NCBI RefSeq assembly: GCF_002929705.1
Contig: NZ_PJIN01000006.1
Coordinates: forward strand, 1 to 64,000
From: Arthrobacter sp. N199823
GTDB lineage: Bacteria > Actinomycetota > Actinomycetes > Actinomycetales > Micrococcaceae
Length of the DNA: 64,000 nt
Reading direction: 5' to 3'
Shown here: piece after piece, positions 24,202 through 31,694 of the stretch
Position numbering within the stretch: position 1 is the first letter of the stretch
Layout of the letters: every line of letters begins with the position of its first letter
Position numbers and translations under genes: made by a program
The notes under the pieces: generated by a model
The model's database searches: none
What the model was told of the DNA's origin: nothing
What the model saw: only the letters and a program-made list of their open reading frames with translations

Positions 24202-24861
24202 ATGGCTTCGAAGAATGCGCCCCGCGCACCCCGACTCACTCCGCTAACGCTGCATGACCTGGTGGACAACGAGGATGCCTTCTTCGGCCCCGGTGACACT
24301 TATGACGGTCAACGCTTCGACCGACCCAGTTTTGACGGCGCAAATCTCACGTCGTCGGATTTCTTGGAATGCGAGCTCAACGGACCCATGCTCAATGACG
24401 CCGAGCTCCGCGGCGTGCGTTTCCGCGGCTCCCTTATTAAGGACAGCTTCGCGCCCATCATGAAGGGTGCCCGGACCAGCTGGCGTGATACCGAAGTCAC
24501 CTCACCGCGCTGGGGATCGGCCGAGCTCTATGACAGCAGCTGGCAGTCGGTCCGGATCGATGGCGGCAAGATCGATTTCCTGAACCTGCGCGCCTCAAAG
24601 ATCATTGACCTGCAAATCAGTGACTGCATCATTGATGAACTGGATCTGGGCGGGGCCAATGTCACGCGCTTGGCACTGAAGAACTGCCGGATCGGAACCC
24701 TAGACCTCCAGCAGGCCACACTGAAGGACGTAGATCTGCGGACCAGTGACTTCCGCACGCTCAATGGCGTCGGTTCCATGTCAGGGGCAATTATTGACGA
24801 CTACCAGATGGGCCTGCTGGCGCCGATCTTCGCAGCACACTTGGGCATCACCGTAGCCTGA
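24202..24861 (+). CDS. pentapeptide-repeat protein
   Basis: A 219-residue cytoplasmic protein. From about residue 45 it follows the A(D/N)LxX spacing: FDGANLTSSDFLECELNG, LNDAELRGVRFRGS and later LDLGGANVTRLALKNCRI, LDLQQATLKDVDLRTSDF. These form a right-handed beta-helix. Some members mimic DNA and protect gyrase (Qnr, MfpA), but most have no known role. The length is close to Qnr/MfpA (about 183-218), yet a gyrase role is only a possibility. It is a single gene with a leaderless start. Confidence 0.82.
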   Translation: MASKNAPRAPRLTPLTLHDLVDNEDAFFGPGDTYDGQRFDRPSFDGANLTSSDFLECELNGPMLNDAELRGVRFRGSLIKDSFAPIMKGARTSWRDTEVTSPRWGSAELYDSSWQSVRIDGGKIDFLNLRASKIIDLQISDCIIDELDLGGANVTRLALKNCRIGTLDLQQATLKDVDLRTSDFRTLNGVGSMSGAIIDDYQMGLLAPIFAAHLGITVA

Positions 24862-24912
24862 TGAGTCTGACCATCCTGCACTACACACTCCCGAGGCAGA
24901 CGCCTGGCCCAC

Positions 24913-24940
24913 CAGACCTAGCCCATCAGACCTAGCCCAT
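24913..24940. repeat. 14-bp tandem duplication over a stop codon
   Basis: CAGACCTAGCCCAT occurs twice in a row. The second copy contains the last two codons and TAG stop of the minus-strand exporter gene ending at 24932; the first copy repeats them just after the stop. Confidence 0.9.
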
Positions 24941-25420
24941 CAGCGAGACACCGAACGTTGCGGCCACACCAAACGCGGTGCCCCACAGGATGATGGAAAT
25001 GAGCTGCCACAGGATCACAGCGTTCTTCGGTGCACCAAAGGACACCATGGCGGCTGAGGTGATCTGACTCGGCAGGATCGCCTGACCCGCCAGGCTCACA
25101 CCAGCAACACCGTACTTATCGAAAGCCTTGCGCAGCTTGGCCCGCCGAGGAGAAAGCTCCTTCGCCGGCTTGCCAGCGGAAACCTTGCTCCGCACCCCGT
25201 GTGCGCTGAGCACAAAGATCAGCATGGAGAGAACATTGCCCACCACAGCAACTCCGATGGCAAGCACCGGGTTCAGGCCAATGACCACCCCCACCACCGC
25301 GCCAAAGTAGGACTCCACAAAAGGAATTGCCGCTATGAGCAGCACCCCCACCCATTGCAGCATGGCAGGGAGGGAGGCGGCGAAGGACTGCAGAGATTCA
25401 ATCATGAGGTCTACTTTCAT
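24932..25420 (-). CDS. small multidrug export protein (PF06695 type)
   Basis: A 162-residue membrane protein with four or five hydrophobic segments. It matches the small multidrug export family: LLIAAIPFVESYFGAVVGVV near the start, a charged loop with SPRRAKLRKAFDKYG, then GVSLAGQAILPSQITSAAM. The family name comes from similarity to exporters and direct transport data are few. The start is uncertain: ATG 25420 or 25405, neither with a good ribosome-binding site. An open frame extends to 25531 but crosses the divergent promoter region. Confidence 0.72.
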   Translation of the reverse strand: MKVDLMIESLQSFAASLPAMLQWVGVLLIAAIPFVESYFGAVVGVVIGLNPVLAIGVAVVGNVLSMLIFVLSAHGVRSKVSAGKPAKELSPRRAKLRKAFDKYGVAGVSLAGQAILPSQITSAAMVSFGAPKNAVILWQLISIILWGTAFGVAATFGVSLMG

Positions 25421-25536
25421 GGGCGGAAACGTTGATAATTCAATCCTTTCGCAGCATCCCAAGCCGCAGTAGTGAGCTGCTGTCACGCCTTGACCTGCAC
25501 TTTCGCACAGGGAATCCATGACAAATGTCATTGCCC

Positions 25537-25542
25537 TAGACT
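25537..25542 (+). promoter_or_regulatory. -10 box of the histidine kinase gene, leaderless start
   Basis: TAGACT ends 7 nt before ATG 25550. Confidence 0.45.
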
Positions 25543-25549
25543 GAAGCCC

Positions 25550-26770
25550 ATGCCTGCAGTCTCGTCCCCGGAAATTCCGCGCCCCACCGCCAGTCTGGGC
25601 CGCAGCGTGCGCAGCACGTGGACGTACACCTTAGGCTCTATCGTGTTCATTTTGGTGGTCCTGCACTTCATGCTGCTGAGCTTCGCGGCCAGTACTTTCA
25701 CTGCCAAGAACGACGCCGTCTCCGGGCTGTTGCTGCTGGCCCTGGTTCTCGCTGTGGCCCTCCAGGTGCGTTATTGCTGGTTCCTGCGGGCTGGTTTGGG
25801 CGGTGGACTGCCCCGTCCCGTCTGGACCACGGCCATGGTTGTTACCTCCGGTGCTGTGTGGGTTTTGGGTCTGATCACCTCGGACGCTGGGTGGATTGCT
25901 GCGATTCCGCTGTGGCTGGCCGTGTCCCTCGTGGCCAGCCTGCTACCCACAAGGACTCGCTGGCTAACAGTGGCAGCCGGTGTCCTCTCGCTACTGGCAT
26001 TTGCCGCTATTCGTCACTTCTGGATGGGGCAGTCAGATTCACTTCCAGAAGATTCCGCCTCCCGCATGCTGCTGGCCTATTCGGCAGGAATGCCACTGCT
26101 GCTCATCAGCAGCCTGTGGTGGTGGCGGGTGGTAGTGGAGCTTGATCGGCACCGGGTCATGGCCGGGGAATTGGCTGTGGCCCAGGAAAGGCTCCGCTTC
26201 GCCGCGGACCTGCACGATATTCAGGGCCACCATTTGCAGGTCATCGCACTGAAATCCGAACTGGCCGAGCGGCTTCTTGACAGCAATCCTGAGGCGGCTC
26301 GTGAAAACATTCATGAGACTCGGCTCATTGCCAAGCAAGCTCTCGAGGAAACCCGTTCGCTCGTGGCCGGATACCGGGAAACGTCCCTCGCGGACGAGTT
26401 GGAGAATGCACGGGAAGTCCTCACAGCAGCCGGGGCAGACTGTGAACTGACGCTGGAGACACTGCCAGCGGATCCCGCAGCACAACAGGCGCTGGCCATG
26501 ACTGTGCGTGAGGCCACCACGAACATTCTGCGTCACAGCGAGGCCACTCACGCCACCATCTCCCTGACGTCCTCCGAGGCTGAGGCAACACTGACTATCC
26601 GCAATAACGGACTCAACGGCACGCCGTCGTCCATGTCATTGACGGCCGGCACCGGCTTATTGGGCTTGCGGAGACGGCTCGAGACAAGCGGCGGAACACT
26701 TGAAACCACCCTGGAAACCGGCCACTTTGAGTTGCAGGCGCGGATCCCCCCCAGAGGAATACCCGCATGA
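25550..26770 (+). CDS. DesK-like sensor histidine kinase
   Basis: A 406-residue membrane kinase. Five or six hydrophobic segments fill the first 200 residues. A HisKA_3 dimerisation domain has the phospho-acceptor His222 in ADLHDIQGHHLQVIALKSEL. A HATPase domain follows, with the N box REATTNILRHSEA and GTGLLGLRRR. Architecture and partner match the DesK/LiaS-type NarL-family kinases, which in several bacteria sense membrane state. ATG 25550 lies 7 nt after TAGACT. Its stop overlaps the regulator gene by 4 nt (ATGA). Confidence 0.88.
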   Translation: MPAVSSPEIPRPTASLGRSVRSTWTYTLGSIVFILVVLHFMLLSFAASTFTAKNDAVSGLLLLALVLAVALQVRYCWFLRAGLGGGLPRPVWTTAMVVTSGAVWVLGLITSDAGWIAAIPLWLAVSLVASLLPTRTRWLTVAAGVLSLLAFAAIRHFWMGQSDSLPEDSASRMLLAYSAGMPLLLISSLWWWRVVVELDRHRVMAGELAVAQERLRFAADLHDIQGHHLQVIALKSELAERLLDSNPEAARENIHETRLIAKQALEETRSLVAGYRETSLADELENAREVLTAAGADCELTLETLPADPAAQQALAMTVREATTNILRHSEATHATISLTSSEAEATLTIRNNGLNGTPSSMSLTAGTGLLGLRRRLETSGGTLETTLETGHFELQARIPPRGIPA

Positions 26771-27393
26771 CCGAAACCCTGGACACCTCCCCCATTCGGC
26801 TCTTGATTGCCGACGACGAGCACCTGATTCGCGGCGCGCTGGAGGCCCTGTTGGGGCTCGAATCCGATATTGAAGTGGTGGCGAGCGCTGATAATGGCGT
26901 CACCGCCGTCGAGCTGGCTTTGGCCACAACCCCGGACATTTGCCTGCTGGATCTGGAAATGCCGCAGGCAGACGGGCTTGAGGCGGCAGCGAAGATTCTG
27001 GCTACCGTCAATACGCGCGTCATCATTGTGACTCGGCATGCCCGTCCGGGTGTGCTGCGCCGGGCCTTGGCCGCCAAGGTCTCCGGCTTTGTGCCCAAGT
27101 CCACCCCGGCACAGGATCTTGCCCATGTGATTCGGGATGTAGCGGCCGGGAAACGTTACATTGACCCGGAGATTGCTGCGGCGGCCCTGACCGCTGAGCG
27201 CTGCCCACTCACGGACCGCGAGCTGGATGCATTGCGCGTGAGCCGTTCCACCACCAGCGTGGCTGACATTGCCAAGCAACTGCATCTGGCCTCGGGCACG
27301 GTGCGCAACTATCTCTCCTCGGCCATGATGAAGCTCAATGCTGTTTCTCGGCACGAAGCGGCCGAAAAAGCGTGGCAGCAGGGCTGGATTTAG
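26767..27393 (+). CDS. LuxR/NarL-family response regulator (DesR-like)
   Basis: A 208-residue regulator. The receiver domain (1-125) has the acidic pair DDE at 16-18, phospho-acceptor Asp62 in CLLDLEMP and the conserved KVSGFVPKS lysine. The C-terminal GerE helix-turn-helix (about 140-205) reads LTDRELDALRVS...VADIAKQLHLASGTVRNYLSS. It is translationally coupled to the kinase gene by an ATGA overlap. Targets are not visible in the window. The adjacent sialidase gene has its own -10 box. Confidence 0.92.
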   Translation: MTETLDTSPIRLLIADDEHLIRGALEALLGLESDIEVVASADNGVTAVELALATTPDICLLDLEMPQADGLEAAAKILATVNTRVIIVTRHARPGVLRRALAAKVSGFVPKSTPAQDLAHVIRDVAAGKRYIDPEIAAAALTAERCPLTDRELDALRVSRSTTSVADIAKQLHLASGTVRNYLSSAMMKLNAVSRHEAAEKAWQQGWI

Positions 27394-27434
27394 AACTTTT
27401 CCACAGCTGTCTCCCGCATTCGTTGCGAACCGGC

Positions 27435-27440
27435 TAAGCT
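27435..27440 (+). promoter_or_regulatory. -10 box of the sialidase gene, leaderless start
   Basis: TAAGCT ends 6 nt before GTG 27447 (9 nt before the next in-frame ATG). Confidence 0.5.
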
Positions 27441-27446
27441 CAAGCT

Positions 27447-29075
27447 GTGATGATACGTCCTACATCTTTGGAAACGGTTCTTGCCCGCCGCGGCGTCGCG
27501 GGGCACCGCCAGTACCGCATCCCTGCCCTGGCAGTGTCGCCGCGGGGCACCGTCCTTGCCGCCTACGACGCCCGCCCCAACCTCGATGATCTGCCCAACC
27601 CCATCGATCTGCTCATCCGTCGCAGCACTGACAACGGCGCAACGTGGGGCCCCCAGCAAACTGTGCGCACCGGCACCGGCTTGGATGGTTATGGCGATCC
27701 GAGCCTGCTCATCGACACCTCAACCGGGCGGATCTTCCTGTTCCACGCCGCTGGAACGCATGCCGGATTCTTCGAGGCCGCCGCAGGTCTGGAAGACCAG
27801 GATGCTATCCAGCACGCGGACCTCAGCTTCTCCGACGACGACGGCGTCACTTGGCACCACCGCCGCCTCACCTCCATGCTCAAGAGCGATGGCGTCACGG
27901 GCCTTTTTGCTGCCGCAGGTGCCGGTATTCAAATCCATACCGGCCCTTTTACCGGGCGTTTAGTGCAGCAGTTTGTGCTGCTGCACGAGGGCGTGATTAA
28001 GGCCGCCAGCGCGTATAGCGACGATCATGGTGAGACGTGGGCTCTTGGCGAATTCATTGCAGCCGCCAACGAAAACAAGGTGGTGTGCCTAGCTGACGGC
28101 ACACTGTTGATGCATTCGCGCGCCACTCCGCACCGCCTGACCGCCATCTCCGCTGACGGTGGCCACAGCTACACCCCGGCCCTGCCTCATCTGGAGCTGC
28201 CTGACCCCAGCGACAATGGATCCGTGGCCCGGTTCGACGGCCTGCCCAACGTCACCACCTTGGCGAATCCAGAGACCGTGGACTGGCTCATCGCCACCCA
28301 CAATCACGATCCCGCCCTGCGCCGCAATACTGTCCTGAAGCTCTCGGGCGACAACGGGGTAACCTGGCCATTCGGCGTCGAACTGTGCGGTGGAAGCTCG
28401 CAATATTCCACGGCTGCGCGCCTGCCGGACGGCCGGATCGGCGTGCTCTATGAGCGTCAGGGCTACCAGGAAATTGTGTTTGTGGCGATCGATCCGGCGG
28501 AGTTGTTGGCTTCTCCCAGCGCCGATTTGCGGCACGATTCCGGGACCGTCTCCTCGCGCAGCGTCGCCTTCGACGTGGTACTGCGTTCCATCACACCGGG
28601 CCGCCCTGCCGTGTGGGAGAGCGTGGGTGAGAGTTTTGTACTGGCTTCAACCGCCGGCGATTGGGATCCGTCCGCGTGGAAGGAGGTGGGGCAGGGCTAC
28701 TCCGAGGATGCTCCGCAGGTGCTTTCCAACCGGGAATCGCAGGATCTCAACTACGGTGCCCCCATTCCGGGTTATAAGGTAGGAGATGTCCTGGCTTTCT
28801 CCGGCAGGGTGCACAATACCGGCGCGGCTGCGCCGAAAGTGGCCGTGTTCCTGGAAAGCAGGACAGCAGGGATCGTTGCTCTGCTCGGTTGGGAGCCGCT
28901 GCTTACCGGAGCCGTGCGCAGCTTCACGGCCACGTGCACTGTGACCGAGGCAGATATTGCGGCAGGGGCACTGACGCTGGAGTTCACTATGGGGGTCGAC
29001 GCCGGCATGGCCACCTCCGGCGCACTGCGCGGCTTCACTTTCGACATGGCTTCCGGGGACATCGCGGAACATTAG
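27447..29075 (+). CDS. exo-alpha-sialidase (GH33-like), no signal peptide
   Basis: A 542-residue six-bladed beta-propeller hydrolase. YRIP (23-26) carries the first arginine of the triad. Four Asp boxes are visible: STDNGATW (about 62), SDDDGVTW (128), SDDHGETW (191) and SGDNGVTW (300). It should release terminal sialic acid or act on a related glycoside. A C-terminal beta-sandwich (about 415-540) may be a carbohydrate-binding or conserved-repeat domain. There is no signal peptide, so the enzyme is probably cytoplasmic unless exported another way. No sialic acid catabolic genes lie nearby. Confidence 0.8.
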   Translation: MMIRPTSLETVLARRGVAGHRQYRIPALAVSPRGTVLAAYDARPNLDDLPNPIDLLIRRSTDNGATWGPQQTVRTGTGLDGYGDPSLLIDTSTGRIFLFHAAGTHAGFFEAAAGLEDQDAIQHADLSFSDDDGVTWHHRRLTSMLKSDGVTGLFAAAGAGIQIHTGPFTGRLVQQFVLLHEGVIKAASAYSDDHGETWALGEFIAAANENKVVCLADGTLLMHSRATPHRLTAISADGGHSYTPALPHLELPDPSDNGSVARFDGLPNVTTLANPETVDWLIATHNHDPALRRNTVLKLSGDNGVTWPFGVELCGGSSQYSTAARLPDGRIGVLYERQGYQEIVFVAIDPAELLASPSADLRHDSGTVSSRSVAFDVVLRSITPGRPAVWESVGESFVLASTAGDWDPSAWKEVGQGYSEDAPQVLSNRESQDLNYGAPIPGYKVGDVLAFSGRVHNTGAAAPKVAVFLESRTAGIVALLGWEPLLTGAVRSFTATCTVTEADIAAGALTLEFTMGVDAGMATSGALRGFTFDMASGDIAEH

Positions 29076-29080
29076 TGCGC

Positions 29081-29154
29081 GGGCCCATCGATCCGTGAGA
29101 TATGGCTGTTATGAGCGCTCAGAGCAGCCATATCTCACGGATCGATGATGGCCC
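29081..29154. repeat. dispersed palindrome, family B, copy 1
   Basis: CATCGATCCGTGAGATATGG and its exact complement form a stem of about 23 bp (arms 29086-29108 and 29125-29147), with GGGCC/GGCCC outside. It fills the 79-bp gap between the sialidase (+) and the next gene (-). A related element is at 36111-36176. Confidence 0.85.
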
Positions 29155-29655
29155 TTAGGGGTCCGCGTCGAAATCATGCAGCGCCTGGGCGATGGCCTGG
29201 TTGGCTGAGGCTGCCTTTTGTGTTGCCGTCAGCGTTTCTACGCTCACATTGAAGCCTGAGACCCGCGCCTGCAACTGGGTCAGCGCGGAAATCAGCATGG
29301 TCTCCTGCTCGGCGAGAGCGTCCCGCTGAGACATGAGATCGGAGAGTTGTCCACCCATGATCAGGTGCCGGTTCATGGCAGATTGGGCGGAGGTCTCATC
29401 ACCTTCGCTGCGGGACTTTTCGGCCTGTCCGGCGAGCTTGTCCATGGCCTTTTGCAGGTCCTCGCCCTGCAGATCCAGCCGCTGCCGGCTCACCGAGACA
29501 TCCGCCACGCCACGGCGCATCTTTTGCACAGCGGCTTGCTGCTTGCTCCGGGCTTCGATCAAGGTGAGCTGCCCACCGGAGGAGGAGCCGCCGTCGTGCT
29601 TCCTGCGGGGAGGTCTGGGACGGAAAAACGCTGCGATCCTGGTAAAGATGCTCAT
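29155..29655 (-). CDS. PspA/IM30-like coiled-coil protein, short
   Basis: A 166-residue protein. The first 15 residues (MSIFTRIAAFFRPRP) form an amphipathic basic helix like the membrane-binding helix of PspA. From about 33 to 160 it is a heptad-rich coiled coil. It is shorter than normal PspA (about 220-270 residues) and lacks clear family motifs, so the link is by shape. The start is ATG 29655, 9 bp after the stop of the upstream minus-strand gene, with which it probably forms an operon. A membrane-stress role is inference. Confidence 0.55.
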   Translation of the reverse strand: MSIFTRIAAFFRPRPPRRKHDGGSSSGGQLTLIEARSKQQAAVQKMRRGVADVSVSRQRLDLQGEDLQKAMDKLAGQAEKSRSEGDETSAQSAMNRHLIMGGQLSDLMSQRDALAEQETMLISALTQLQARVSGFNVSVETLTATQKAASANQAIAQALHDFDADP

Positions 29656-29664
29656 GGACGCGAG

Positions 29665-30240
29665 CTAGTCGTTACCGAGTTCAGTGTACGTCTGGGCCCA
29701 CTTTTTCAGCATGGTGGCCTCAATTTCCAGAGTCCGGGTGAGCTCGCTCAGATCCACATCACCGGCAGGCGCGGCGGTGCCGGCGAGGGCTTGGCGCACA
29801 CCCGTGGCGGTCTTGGTGATCTGCTCAACCTGCGTGCCCAACGTCTTGACGTAGAGGGCTTGGACGGCGGGATCGGGCTCCTGCTGGGCCACCAAAAGAT
29901 GGTGTTCGGTGACCTTTCCGGCCTGCTGCAATGAGGCGAAAATGGGCTCCAGATTGCCCGTGTACTGGCCGGCGCCCTGAGCCACGGCAAGGGATCGGCC
30001 GGTTGCTTCCAAGGCCTCTCCCAGTGCCACCCGTTGCTTGAGGATCTCGGCGACGGGACCGGTACTGGATTCGGCCCGGGCCTTCAGGGCGCTCCGCTTG
30101 GCAGACTCATACTTAGGCTTGCCAATCTTGACCAGCCCCAACACGCCACGGGAAATCAGGACCGCCAAGGTGATGCCCACACCCAGCACGATGGCAATGA
30201 TCACCAGCATGAGGATCAAAAAAACTGTGCCTAAGTCCAT
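29665..30240 (-). CDS. membrane-anchored coiled-coil protein, unknown
   Basis: A 191-residue protein with one N-terminal hydrophobic helix (about 5-30: VFLILMLVIIAIVLGVGITL). A basic linker with KIGKPKYESAKRSALK and an alpha-helical, partly coiled-coil cytoplasmic region follow. The start is set at ATG 30240, which has AAGGAA 13 nt upstream; an in-frame ATG at 30276 has no ribosome-binding site. It lies 9 bp before the PspA-like gene, and the two may form a membrane-linked pair. I know no family for it. Confidence 0.6.
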   Translation of the reverse strand: MDLGTVFLILMLVIIAIVLGVGITLAVLISRGVLGLVKIGKPKYESAKRSALKARAESSTGPVAEILKQRVALGEALEATGRSLAVAQGAGQYTGNLEPIFASLQQAGKVTEHHLLVAQQEPDPAVQALYVKTLGTQVEQITKTATGVRQALAGTAAPAGDVDLSELTRTLEIEATMLKKWAQTYTELGND

Positions 30241-30394
30241 AGAACTGAAATATTCCTTAGCAGTTGCCGTTGCCATTGAGGGAGGTGTTGTTGCTGATCA
30301 GCGTAGCACCGCAGACCACGTGAACACTGGGCGGTTGGTGTGAAATCAGGGGTAGTACAGGGTCAACCCTGATGCGATTGTCGGGGCCAGCGGG

Positions 30395-30400
30395 CACAAT
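30395..30400 (+). promoter_or_regulatory. -10 box of yccF-like gene, leaderless start
   Basis: CACAAT ends 6 nt before ATG 30407. The same hexamer and spacing occur before the mini-ORF at 32582. Confidence 0.45.
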
Positions 30401-30406
30401 GGGGTG

Positions 30407-30808
30407 ATGAAGACAATCTTGAATCTCATCTGGCTAATATTTGGCGGTTTCTGGCTAGCCATGAGCTACTTCCTCGCCGGCATTCTGTGCTGCATCTTGG
30501 TCATCACCATCCCGTGGGGCATTGCCTCGTTCCGCATTGCCGGGTACGCACTGTGGCCCTTTGGCCGGATGGTGGTGGATAAACCGGGTGGAACAGGCGT
30601 GGCCAGCGCCGTGGGAAATATCATTTGGATCGTAGTTGCCGGTATTTGGATTGTCATAGGCCACGTCACCACGGCCATTGCCATGGCCGTGACCATCATT
30701 GGGATTCCCTTGGCCATCGCCAACTTGAAGATGATCCCGGTATCGCTCATGCCGTTGGGTAAGGAAATTGTTCCAACCAACCGCCCCTTCGCCAGTAACT
30801 ACCGGTAA
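30407..30808 (+). CDS. yccF: YccF domain membrane protein
   Basis: A 133-residue inner-membrane protein with two YccF repeats. Each repeat has hydrophobic helices followed by IPWG or IPLA: LVITIPWGIASFRIAGYALWPFG, abridged, and later IIGIPLAIANLKMIPVSLMPLG. Four membrane segments are likely. The family is widespread, but its function is unknown. ATG 30407 is preferred over the GTG at 30404 because it sits 6 nt after CACAAT. It is transcribed away from the coiled-coil pair. Confidence 0.85.
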   Translation: MKTILNLIWLIFGGFWLAMSYFLAGILCCILVITIPWGIASFRIAGYALWPFGRMVVDKPGGTGVASAVGNIIWIVVAGIWIVIGHVTTAIAMAVTIIGIPLAIANLKMIPVSLMPLGKEIVPTNRPFASNYR

Positions 30809-30859
30809 CGGTTGCGGGCCGCACTGTGGACTCTGTGACCCCTTGGACTAGCAGCCGCG

Positions 30860-30865
30860 TAAGCT
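30860..30865 (+). promoter_or_regulatory. -10 box of the 77-residue gene, leaderless start
   Basis: TAAGCT ends 6 nt before ATG 30872. Confidence 0.5.
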
Positions 30866-30871
30866 TGAGTC

Positions 30872-31105
30872 ATGCGCAATAAGACCGATTGGCTAGACAT
30901 CATTGTCAACTTCGCCAGTTTCGCCGCCATGATTCTGGTGCTCACCTTCGCTCGTGTGAACTTGCCGTTGAAGATCGTGCTGGCCTTCGCCGTTTCCCTA
31001 GCCATCACGGGCGGGTGGGCGTACTACAAACGCAAGCTCCGCCGTCGACCATCAGACCTCAAACGCCTGCACGTGTACAGCGAAAAGAATGTGGACGAAA
31101 AATAG
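30872..31105 (+). CDS. small two-helix membrane protein, unknown (DUF4229-like)
   Basis: A 77-residue protein with two hydrophobic helices (about 9-27 and 31-50), then YYKRKLRRRPSDLKRLHVYS, a basic cytoplasmic tail. Size and layout recall DUF4229-type proteins of actinobacteria, but I see no firm signature. Its stop overlaps the GTG of the HutD gene by one base (TAGTG), so the two are likely translated in a coupled way. That links a membrane protein of unknown role with a cupin-like one. Confidence 0.55.
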   Translation: MRNKTDWLDIIVNFASFAAMILVLTFARVNLPLKIVLAFAVSLAITGGWAYYKRKLRRRPSDLKRLHVYSEKNVDEK

Positions 31106-31689
31106 TGGAAATTATCCGTTACGCCTCCCTGAAAAGCACTCCTTGGGCCAATGGCGGCGGTGTCACGCGGCAGATTGCGGCCAGCCCCGACGGCAAGAAC
31201 TGGGACTGGCGTGTGAGCCTCGCCGAGCTGACAAAGGCCGGCCCGTTCTCCCCACTGCCGGGCATTGACCGGATCATCACTGTCGTCGAGGGCGATCTGA
31301 TTGCACTGACGATCGACGGTGCCGAGCAGGCGCTCGAAAAGTTCCGCCCGTTCCGATTTTCCGGCGACTCGGACACCTCCGCCAGCCTGCCCACCGGCAC
31401 GCTCAAAGACCTGAACCTCATGACCCGCCGCGGCGCCTTCAAGGGTTACGCGGCCATCATCGAGCTCTCCAAGAAGCGCCCGCACCCCGTTTTCGCGGAC
31501 CAGTTTGCCGTGCTGCTGCAAGGCTCGGCCACGGTTTCTGCCGCTGCAACGGACGACGCCGAACCCTCCTCCCCCGCACCCGCACCCGAGGCGCTGGGTA
31601 AGTTTGACACCGTGGTGGGCTCCGATGCCGCTCCGGAGATTTCCGGCCGCGGCTTCCTGGCCGTGCTCAGCATTGACCCGGTCCTCTAG
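31105..31689 (+). CDS. hutD: HutD/Ves family protein
   Basis: A 194-residue cupin-fold protein. The family's N-terminal motif is clear: SLKSTPWANGGGVTRQIA, then WRVSLAELTKAGPFSPLPGIDR and VVEGDLIALTIDG. HutD often accompanies histidine-utilisation genes and may sense or limit a metabolite; none of those genes is nearby. A Ser/Pro/Glu-rich insert (about 150-170) is unusual for the family. It starts with GTG 31105 inside the stop of the gene before it, and PhzF follows after 5 bp. Confidence 0.8.
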   Translation: MEIIRYASLKSTPWANGGGVTRQIAASPDGKNWDWRVSLAELTKAGPFSPLPGIDRIITVVEGDLIALTIDGAEQALEKFRPFRFSGDSDTSASLPTGTLKDLNLMTRRGAFKGYAAIIELSKKRPHPVFADQFAVLLQGSATVSAAATDDAEPSSPAPAPEALGKFDTVVGSDAAPEISGRGFLAVLSIDPVL

Positions 31690-31694
31690 ACACC

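Noticed and set aside
24202-24861. Calling the pentapeptide protein a quinolone-resistance (Qnr/MfpA) gene
   Set aside because: Size and repeats are compatible, but the repeat regularity is moderate and no specific gyrase-binding feature can be read by eye.
29081-29154. A tRNA-like or attC-like structure at the palindrome
   Set aside because: The stem is long and symmetric with no cloverleaf, no CCA-like end and no integrase nearby.
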